From the NCBI RefSeq assembly GCF_900111125.1, contig NZ_FOGE01000005.1, positions 177,045 to 241,044 on the forward strand: DNA of 64,000 bases. Reading direction: 5' to 3'. The first letter of the stretch is position 1, and every line of letters begins with the position of its first letter. Positions 58,877-64,000 of this stretch are shown here, one piece after another. This DNA is from Sphingobium sp. YR768 (GTDB lineage: Bacteria > Pseudomonadota > Alphaproteobacteria > Sphingomonadales > Sphingomonadaceae). The notes under the pieces are model-generated. The model did no database searches. It saw nothing but the letters and a program-made list of their open reading frames with translations, and was not told where the DNA came from. The position numbers were made by a program, and so were the translations under genes.

Positions 58877-58950
58877 GCCTCTTCTCTCTCTCAAGAAGTT
58901 CAATGGTGCCACGGGACCGCGTCGGCCTCAAGGACGACGGGGCCCCACCA

Positions 58951-59007
58951 TTTTTTTGGGCGGGGCAGCCTCGCCTGTCCATTCATCGTCGCGGCCGCCC
59001 AAAAAAA
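58951..59007. repeat. 13-base inverted repeat with T7/A7 ends
   Basis: TTTTTTTGGGCGG (58951-58963) and CCGCCCAAAAAAA (58995-59007) are perfect inverted copies 31 bases apart. The U-run is in the first arm, so this is not a normal terminator in either direction. It may be the footprint of a small mobile or repeated unit. Confidence 0.5.
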
Positions 59008-59115
59008 TCGTGACCCCCATCGCCGGCTTCGCCGATCGCGTTCCGCGATCCTTGACCCCGCCGCTCGAAGCCCGTGCCCAAGGGTGAACCTCTTTCGTTT
59101 CAAAAGGAGGTTCCA

Positions 59116-60096
59116 ATGACGAAGATCCACCGTTCCGTCCGCCCGTTCTCCGACATCGCCGAATTCATCGCGCAGGAGACCGCGCCCACCACCGACGACT
59201 TCCACGCCGCCTTCACCTCCGACCTCGATGGCGTCCGCATCGGGCGCGGCGAGGAGGAGATGGCAACCGACATGCCCGATCCGGGGGAAGCACAGCTTGC
59301 GGTTGAACTCATTGTCACGACACTCTTCGACGTGTTGCGGGACACACGGTTGCAGCCCGCCGCCGAACGCCTCGCATGGGGCATCGTCAACAGTTTCCAT
59401 CACGTCGCCGACCAGTGGCAGGGCCAGGCCGACAAGGCAATGCGCGATGTTCAGGACCTGCTGCGGCGCGCCGACGGCAGCGAAATCCACGGTGTCGAAC
59501 TCGAGCAGGCACGCGATGAACTCGAATATCTCGACGAAGCCACCGACGCCCTGCGGTGCATGCGGGATCACGCCGCCGACGTCTTCAACACCGAAACCGG
59601 GCGGCCGTGGTCCGCGCCCAAAGGATCGCTGGTGTCAAGCAAGCGCACCGCCTCGGTCATAGCCGCCACCGATTTCCTCGCCGCCCGCCGCCAGCGCCGA
59701 ACCGACGCGCACAACCCGCAGGGGCCCATCGTGATCTTCTCCGGCGGGGCGGACTGCTGGTTCGACGACCGCCTCATCTGGGGCAAACTCGACGAAGCGA
59801 AATCCCGAAATCCGATGATGGTGCTGGCGACGACCGCGCAGGACAAGGGGTGCGACGCCATGGCCGCAGCGTGGGCGGCATCGCGCAAGGTTAAGCTCAT
59901 CACGTTCCGGCTCAGCGCGAAGCTGGGCAAGCGGGCGGGGTTCGTGCGCAACGAGCAGATGGTCGGACTACGCCCCGTCGAAGCGCTGGTCTGCGAAGGA
60001 TCCGGATTGCAATCGCATCTCGCGCGCCTCGTTAAGGAGAAGCGTATCCCGGCGCGGTTCGTCACGCTCAGCGATCAGGGATGGGAGGCGCAGTGA
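59116..60096 (+). CDS. DUF2493/SLOG-family protein, second copy
   Basis: 326 residues from ATG at 59116, which has AAAGGAGG 5 bases before it. The layout equals that of the first copy: helical N-terminal part ('AVELIVTTLFDVLRDTRLQP', 'RLAWGIVNSFHHVADQWQGQ', 'EATDALRCMRDHAADVFNTE'-like 'DALRCMRDHAADVFNTETGR') and a C-terminal DUF2493 domain ('GPIVIFSGGADCWFDDRLIW', 'MMVLATTAQDKGCDAMAAAW', 'FVRNEQMVGLRPVEALVCEG'). The two copies are clearly paralogous but well diverged, so the duplication is old. A terminator follows. Confidence 0.83.
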   Translation: MTKIHRSVRPFSDIAEFIAQETAPTTDDFHAAFTSDLDGVRIGRGEEEMATDMPDPGEAQLAVELIVTTLFDVLRDTRLQPAAERLAWGIVNSFHHVADQWQGQADKAMRDVQDLLRRADGSEIHGVELEQARDELEYLDEATDALRCMRDHAADVFNTETGRPWSAPKGSLVSSKRTASVIAATDFLAARRQRRTDAHNPQGPIVIFSGGADCWFDDRLIWGKLDEAKSRNPMMVLATTAQDKGCDAMAAAWAASRKVKLITFRLSAKLGKRAGFVRNEQMVGLRPVEALVCEGSGLQSHLARLVKEKRIPARFVTLSDQGWEAQ

Positions 60097-60106
60097 GCTA
60101 CCCCAA

Positions 60107-60148
60107 GAGGATCGGCCCGGTTCACCCGGCCGGTCCTCATTTCTTTTT
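60107..60148 (+). terminator. intrinsic terminator after second DUF2493 gene
   Basis: GAGGATCGGCC (60107-60117) pairs with GGCCGGTCCTC (60128-60138) with one mismatch, followed by ATTTCTTTTT. Confidence 0.8.
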
Positions 60149-60169
60149 CGAGCGTCACACTCGCCCCCG

Positions 60170-60290
60170 CTCAGGGACCCGCAAGCGGGCCCGTCGCGCG
60201 TGCGATGCGGAACCGCCAGGGCGGTCCCGGCCTCCTGCGCGCGGCTCCGCCGTGCTCGTCGCAGGGACACCCTTCGGGTGCCGTTTCGGG
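60170..60290 (+). other. series of small GC hairpins, possible structured RNA
   Basis: Three tight hairpins occur within about 110 bases: CCCGC-AA-GCGGG (60178-60189), CCGCC-AG-GGCGG (60213-60224) and CACCC-TTC-GGGTG (60268-60280). No protein-like frame covers them. They could be a leader RNA for the gene at 60378 or unrelated repeats. Confidence 0.3.
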
Positions 60291-60328
60291 AGGATTGGTC
60301 ATACCGGAAACGTCCAGTGTGACGACTA

Positions 60329-60352
60329 GAGGAGAGGAGGGTTGGGGAGGGC
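60329..60352 (+). promoter_or_regulatory. purine-rich G/A tract before the SLOG-like gene
   Basis: A/G-rich run (agaggagaggagggttgggg, then aggg) 26-49 bases before the ATG at 60378; the last of seven similar leaders. Confidence 0.4.
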
Positions 60353-60377
60353 GGCTCAATTGAGGAGATCAAAAGGC

Positions 60378-60890
60378 ATGTCCGATCATATGCTCTCATC
60401 CCCCTTCAATGCCGCCGTCTTCATTTCGGGATCCCTGTCGATCGGGACGCTTCCCGATCCCGTAATCGAGCGCATCGGTCTCATCATTGATCGCCAGCTT
60501 CCCATCCTGATCGGGGATGCGCGCGGTGTGGATCGTGCCGTCCAACGCTACCTCTCCAACCGAAAGACCAATGCCGTCGCGGTCTTTTGTTCAGGCGACG
60601 GACCACGCAACAATGTGGGGGAGTGGCCCGTCCGAAACATACCGTCCTCTGGGGCGAGGGGCACCGCCGCTTTCCACACCCCCAAGGACGCAGCGATGGC
60701 GAGAGATGCGTCCTGCGGTTTCGTGATCTGGGACGGTCGCAGTCGAGGCAGCCTTGCCAACATCCACCGATTGGCGTCGCGGCGATGCTTCATCCTTATC
60801 TGGTTTGGGCCGGAGGAACGGTTCATCACGTTGCGGTCCGATTCCGACAGAGACAGGTTTCTCAAAACATATCCCTGCCGGAACCTGTGA
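60378..60890 (+). CDS. SLOG-type nucleotide-binding protein
   Basis: 170 residues from ATG at 60378 (AAAAGG just before). A Rossmann-like SLOG fold is suggested by 'AAVFISGSLSIGTLPDPVIE', the loop 'LPILIGDARGVDRAVQRYLS', 'NAVAVFCSGDGPRNNVG' and 'GFVIWDGRSRGSLANIHRLA'. It is shorter than the two DUF2493 proteins upstream and lacks their N-terminal domain. Related proteins bind or hydrolyse nucleotides in some defence systems; here the role is unknown. Confidence 0.75.
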   Translation: MSDHMLSSPFNAAVFISGSLSIGTLPDPVIERIGLIIDRQLPILIGDARGVDRAVQRYLSNRKTNAVAVFCSGDGPRNNVGEWPVRNIPSSGARGTAAFHTPKDAAMARDASCGFVIWDGRSRGSLANIHRLASRRCFILIWFGPEERFITLRSDSDRDRFLKTYPCRNL

Positions 60891-60906
60891 CTTCCGATCG
60901 ATGCGA

Positions 60907-61149
60907 TCAGGTCGCGGTCGGCAACCCTTTGAGCGCCATCAACGCCGCATTGCCGCCTACCCGAATTGCCTGTGTGAGAAGCTCGCGGAAGTCCTTTTCC
61001 GTGAGTTTTTCCACCGACATCTCCGCTATCATCGCAGCGTATTTGCCGCGCAGGGCACGACGCGCACTTTCCAGTTCATCGTTCATCTTGCGCTGACGCG
61101 CTTCCAGATCGGCAAGCCGATCCCTTTCCGTCATCTTTGGCATTTCCAT
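60907..61149 (-). CDS. small coiled-coil protein, mobilisation-accessory-like
   Basis: 80 residues; GGAAGG lies 3 bases before the ATG at 61149. The N-terminal half is a charged coiled coil ('TERDRLADLEARQRKMNDEL', 'ESARRALRGKYAAMIAEMSV'), the C-terminal half has 'EKDFRELLTQAIRVGGNAAL'. The type resembles small TraC/TraD-like accessory proteins found next to relaxase genes on alphaproteobacterial plasmids. No relaxase is visible nearby, but the region to the right is rearranged. Assignment is tentative. Confidence 0.6.
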   Translation of the reverse strand: MEMPKMTERDRLADLEARQRKMNDELESARRALRGKYAAMIAEMSVEKLTEKDFRELLTQAIRVGGNAALMALKGLPTAT

Positions 61150-61348
61150 CGTCCTTCCCCGATGGCCTGCCCGTCACATGCGACTGTGCCATATCGACGG
61201 GTCAAGACAAGAGGGATTGCTGCTTCCTTCGGAGCCGGCGGGGTATCCGGACCAGCCGGACTTGGCGGCCCATGCCGGATCCATTTCATCCATCGATCTA
61301 CTGCGTCTCCAGGGCGCGGGCATCGATATCACGCACTGATATTTCTCC

Positions 61349-61380
61349 GGGGTCGGGCTTCGCGCCCGACCCCTTTTTTT
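61349..61380 (+). terminator. strong intrinsic terminator
   Basis: GGGGTCGGGC (61349-61358) pairs perfectly with GCCCGACCCC (61364-61373) across a 5-base loop and is followed by seven T. No clear plus-strand gene ends just before it, so it may end a small RNA or long readthrough from 60.9 kb. Confidence 0.85.
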
Positions 61381-61485
61381 GGTTTCGGGAAGAACCCAAC
61401 CATGACTTTCGTTCCTCAAATCACCATAGTGTTGAGCACCGATTTTCAGAAGCAAGGTTGCCCCGCGCCTGCCGGCACGAGGCTG

Positions 61486-61505
61486 CGCAGCGCGAGCGCG
61501 CTGCG
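61486..61505. other. palindrome, candidate oriT hairpin
   Basis: CGCAGCGCG-AG-CGCGCTGCG, perfect 9-base arms, followed by taagacgggacgcacgg. Hairpins of this kind directly before a short conserved sequence mark nick regions of several mobilisation families, and a mobilisation-like gene lies 337 bases away. No relaxase is present to confirm it. Confidence 0.3.
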
Positions 61506-61822
61506 TAAGACGGGACGCACGGCGCGAGGCCGTTTGTAATGGACCCTACGCACAGGTGCTGCAGGCGCATAAGTCTGTAAAAACAAGATGATATGGCCGT
61601 AGTACGCGTATGGCCCAAATCCCGCGCGACGTCGTACGCGCACCACCAAACCGACTAGGGCAGTCCTATCCCTTTGAGTTACCTTGAAATATCTTGTGGT
61701 ACGCGTCATACGTGGCTTCAGGATGCGTCACCTTCATCAAAAGGGCCGGACTCGCTGCTGCATGCCCGAAATCATGGTCTCCTCGCTCCAGCAGGAAGGG
61801 CACGTAATGCCAAGGCCGATTG

Positions 61823-61876
61823 GTTGCGCTGGACGATGTGATCCTGGGCTGCGCCAACCAGGCGGGCGAGGATAAC
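61823..61876 (+). pseudogene. fragment of a beta-ketoadipyl-CoA-type thiolase gene
   Basis: About 18 codons read '[18 protein letters not shown]', which is the characteristic N-terminal segment of thiolases of aromatic catabolism (PcaF type). It is cut on both sides: no start upstream, and at 61877 the sequence passes straight into a ferredoxin-reductase fragment in another frame. It is a deletion or recombination scar. Confidence 0.65.
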
Positions 61877-62126
61877 CTTGCTGGAAGCGCTGCCCAGGGT
61901 TCTGGCGCGCGTCGCGCGCGAACAGCTCTCCGACTTCTATCAGCAGGCGCATCGCGATCATGGCGTTGACCTCCGATTGAACGCCCGCGTCGAATGTCTG
62001 GAGGGCGAGGACGGCCAGGTGACGGCGGTTCGACTGGAGGATGGCGAACGCATTCCCGCACAAGCAGTCATCGTTGGCATCGGCATCTGTCGGTCGTCAG
62101 AACATTTGGCACAAGTCGCGGCGTAA
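61877..62126 (+). pseudogene. fragment of a ferredoxin/NAD(P)H reductase gene
   Basis: About 82 codons (open from 61878). '[20 protein letters not shown]', '[20 protein letters not shown]' and '[17 protein letters not shown]' belong to the middle of FAD-dependent ferredoxin reductases that serve Rieske dioxygenases. The N-terminal FAD-binding part and everything after 'VIVGIGI' are missing; the last 12 codons are foreign. It suggests the element, or its host replicon, once carried an aromatic-degradation cluster. Confidence 0.75.
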
Positions 62127-62684
62127 ATTGGCGGAGTGTGGGTCTCGTCTTGGGGGTGATGTTAAGCGGCGAGCTTGCAGTGTTGCAAGCGCCGATATTC
62201 GATGGTCTATCGCTTGATCCTTTCACGCTGTTTGATGATGGCCGGTGCCGGTCGCAGTCCTTGTCCTTGCGTCCCGCAAGTCGATGCCGATGCCATGGTC
62301 TGGCTGCGTTCTCTCCATGACTCCTTGCGGGCAGGCTACATATCTGTCCGCATTCGGATGCCGCCGACTTACGTCTCCGGCACCATCATCAGCATTCCGC
62401 CTGTTAAGCCGTGTAGGCGAAGGCGACATTTCAGCCCTTGGATGCGGATTAACCGGTTCGTGTTCCTCAACCTTCCAGCGCTACAGCCTCGGGGACCATC
62501 TTGGCGTAACGGCTTCGCCTCAATCCCCTTTACCTGAGGGCTACGTCACCCTGCCAGTTGACAGCAGGTCACCGCCGCTTGGGCTCATGCCCCCTCACAG
62601 CAGAGGGCAAGGCATTCGTTCAATTCCTCCTTTCTCTTTTCATTCCAACATACGTCTCCCGGACCATCCGGGACGAGGCGCACA
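62127..62684. other. 558-base mosaic stretch without a supported gene
   Basis: Short open frames occur in several phases but none is protein-like over its length. The edges abut the reductase fragment and the truncated IS3-like transposase, so it is probably made of insertion-sequence ends and rearranged DNA. A short hairpin TCCCGG-(5)-CCGGGA lies near 62657-62673. I cannot name the source. Confidence 0.35.
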
Positions 62685-63121
62685 GTAGGTAAAATCGGTC
62701 TGCCACATCTCGTTCGGCCGGGTGGTTTGGTGTGGAACTGATTGGCGGCCTTGATCACGCCATAGGCCGGGCTGGTGATCAGATCATGGGCCTTCAACAG
62801 GCGGTAAACCACGGCTTCGGACACGAAGTAGCGCTTCTCGTCGGTGAACCGCACCGCCAGCTCGCGCGGTGACAACTCGCTGTAATCCAGCGCCATCTCG
62901 ACGATCTGGTCCTGGATATCGTCACCGATGCGGTTCCACACCCGGCTCGGCGCCGATGGTCGATCAACCAGCGCCTCCGGCCCACCTTCGACGAAGCGAT
63001 CATACCAGCGGTAGAACGTCCGGCGGGGGATGCCGAGCTGATCCAGCGTGCGCTTGGCGGGCAGGTGCGACTGCTCAACGATCCGGATGATCTCAAGCTG
63101 TTCGGATGCGGGATACCTCAT
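62685..63121 (-). pseudogene. truncated and frameshifted IS3-like transposase
   Basis: Starts at ATG 63121 with the helix-turn-helix region of a one-ORF IS3-type transposase: 'MRYPASEQLEIIRIVEQSHL', 'DQLGIPRRTFYRWYDRFVEG', 'LSPRELAVRFTDEKRYFVSE', 'RLLKAHDLITSPAYGVIKAA'. Near 62705-62730 the frame shifts (the family sequence 'MWQTDFTY' continues in another frame), and homology stops at 62685, so the DDE catalytic domain is absent. It is dead. It lies 31 bases downstream of the IS110 gene. Confidence 0.82.
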
Positions 63122-63152
63122 TCGCCGTCGCCCCCATCCGCGATCATGCTTC

Positions 63153-64000
63153 CTAAGAAACATCCATATCAGGCTCATGTGGCAACTCCTGGAGGGAGAA
63201 GCCAAAGGTCTTGGCACGACGCCTGAGATTTCCGATGACGCGGCTGCGATAGCGCTCCTCATATTGGGTCGCGCCGAGATCATGATACGCCATGCCGTGG
63301 CGCAGGCTGTTATAGAACAGGACGGCGATTTTGCGTGCCGTTGCGGTGACTGCCTTTGCCTTTCCTGCGCGCGCCGACAGCCTCCGGTAAAACGCGCCCA
63401 GTGCCGTATCGCTGCGGCCTATGGTGGTTGCGGCCAGACGCAGCAGTGCCGCCGCGCGGCTCGATGATCGCCGCGTTTTCGACGACAGCAACTTGCCGCC
63501 CGATATCTTGTTGCCCGGTGCCAGGCACAGCCAGGACGTAAAATGCTTTGAACTGGGCCATGCGGCAAGATCGGTGCCGCACTCGCCGATGAGCTTGAGC
63601 GCCAGTGACGGGCCGATTCCGTGGATCTGCGTCAGGTCCACGCCCAGCACGCGATAGAGCGCGGACCGGACCTCGAAGTCGGGCGTGTTCACCTGTCGCC
63701 TTTTGGTCCGGACTTTTGGGAGGTGGCGGACATCATGGCCCTCATCAATTTCGAGCGCCTTGAGCGCGGCCTCAAGCTTTCGATCACATTCGAGAACTTT
63801 GGTTTGGTAGAAGTCGAACAGGGCCAAGGACTGGCCAAGCGCGAAGATATGCTCGTCGCGCCAGTTCCCCGATAATGCCGCACAGATGGTCTCAATAGTC
63901 GCGTGGCAGCGGACGTCGCGCATTTGCGCCAGTGTGTTGGGCGTACGTTCCCCGCTCACAATGGCCCTGATGATCCGCATGCCCGTCACGCCGGTGATGT
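63153..64000 (-). CDS. IS110-family transposase, N-terminus beyond window
   Basis: About 282 residues are visible; the frame is open to the right edge without a required start ('ITGVTGMRIIRAIV' continues upstream), so the RuvC-like DEDD N-terminal part is outside. The C-terminal transposase_20 domain is clear: 'YRVLGVDLTQIHGIGPSLAL', 'CGTDLAAWPSSKHFTSWLCL' and 'APGNKISGGKLLSSKTRR' with the family's Ser region. It ends normally at 63153. Whether the element is complete cannot be judged from here. Confidence 0.9.
   Translation of the reverse strand, partial: ITGVTGMRIIRAIVSGERTPNTLAQMRDVRCHATIETICAALSGNWRDEHIFALGQSLALFDFYQTKVLECDRKLEAALKALEIDEGHDVRHLPKVRTKRRQVNTPDFEVRSALYRVLGVDLTQIHGIGPSLALKLIGECGTDLAAWPSSKHFTSWLCLAPGNKISGGKLLSSKTRRSSSRAAALLRLAATTIGRSDTALGAFYRRLSARAGKAKAVTATARKIAVLFYNSLRHGMAYHDLGATQYEERYRSRVIGNLRRRAKTFGFSLQELPHEPDMDVS

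Larger units (their letters stand above)
58704..59115. other. 412-base stretch between the two DUF2493 genes, no supported gene
   Basis: It holds a terminator-like hairpin (58729-58753), a very strong palindrome (58840-58876) and a 13-base inverted repeat with T/A ends (58951-59007). A 20-codon frame (start 58760, after GGAG-like sequence) is too short to support. The right end carries AAAGGAGG just before the second DUF2493 gene. Base composition changes suddenly at the T-run near 58951. Confidence 0.45.
61150..61822. other. 673-base stretch without a supported gene; terminator and palindrome inside
   Basis: Upstream of the small minus-strand gene. It contains a strong plus-strand terminator (61349-61380), a 20-base palindrome (61486-61505) and, to the right, sequence with repeated GTACGCG units (near 61594, 61634 and 61700). 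A short frame from ATG at 61401 to 61539 has an adequate start but no recognisable product. The right end joins decayed catabolic scraps. Confidence 0.4.

Noticed and set aside
61174..61709. short minus-strand open frames right of the mobilisation-like gene
   Set aside because: They run through a strong terminator and a palindrome and show no family features.
62245..62688. 147-residue plus-strand open frame
   Set aside because: Ser/Arg/Pro-rich, no domain, lies in a mosaic of IS remnants.
1..64000. CRISPR arrays, tRNA or rRNA genes
   Set aside because: No regularly spaced direct repeats, cloverleaf-like sequence or conserved rRNA blocks were seen by eye; a dedicated search was not possible.

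Overview
The window is GC-rich DNA from an alphaproteobacterium, most likely a sphingomonad (Sphingobium, Novosphingobium or Sphingomonas type). This rests on gene content typical of large sphingomonad plasmids or integrative conjugative elements: an F-type tra operon, an extended ParB, a Strawberry-notch-like helicase/methylase, MucR, and DUF932, DUF736 and DUF2493 proteins. It also rests on a lasso-peptide cluster of the kind known from sphingomonads. No rRNA, tRNA or CRISPR array was seen. The assignment is an inference from gene families, not from a database search.

Layout. (1) 1-14.3 kb, minus strand: an F-type type IV secretion operon in the order dsbC-like, traA pilin, traL, traE, traK, traB, traV, traC, three small ORFs, traW, traU, one small ORF, a two-gene traN and trbC. 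Most junctions are 4-base ATGA overlaps. The operon runs off the left edge, so traF, traH, traG, the coupling protein and the relaxase are not visible. (2) 14.4-16.3 kb: a divergent control region with repeated CCGG-centred motifs and three plus-strand regulators or unknowns, the last GntR-like. (3) 16.3-25.8 kb: a complete lasso-peptide system. A 44-residue precursor, a B protein (recognition domain plus cysteine protease) and a C protein (asparagine-synthetase-like cyclase) are on the plus strand. Convergent to them is a minus-strand operon with an ECF sigma factor, a FecR-like anti-sigma protein, a TonB-dependent receptor with a signalling domain, and an AtxE-type isopeptidase. The predicted peptide has Gly1 and Asp8 placed for an 8-residue ring and ends in LSDD.

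(4) 25.8-35.1 kb: stability and DNA-metabolism genes: MNT-HEPN protein, PIN toxin with a MarR-AbrB fusion as antitoxin, RadC, a membrane protein, a LuxR-type regulator with a C-terminal membrane segment, a sigma-region-4-like protein, a CHC2/Toprim protein, HU, a long ParB, and a Phd-PIN pair. (5) 35.1-49.9 kb: SEC-C protein, the 1426-residue methylase/helicase, MucR with a basic tail, several unknown plasmid proteins, an N6 methylase, a third PIN toxin pair and DUF932. (6) 49.9-56.2 kb: a plus-strand run with a GHKL ATPase, a HerA-like ATPase, a protein with seven Myb/SANT-like repeats and a PAPS-reductase-like protein. (7) 56.2-61.5 kb: DUF736 and a family of SLOG/DUF2493 genes separated by intrinsic terminators, then a small mobilisation-like gene and a candidate oriT palindrome. 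(8) 61.5-64 kb: decayed catabolic scraps (a thiolase piece joined to a ferredoxin-reductase piece) and broken insertion sequences, with an IS110 transposase running off the right edge.

The main biological story is a lasso peptide system, with its own uptake, sensing and cleavage genes, carried between the transfer operon and the maintenance genes of a mobile element. A second unexplained signal is a purine-rich G/A tract 30-130 bases before the start codon of seven genes, each of which begins a transcription unit.
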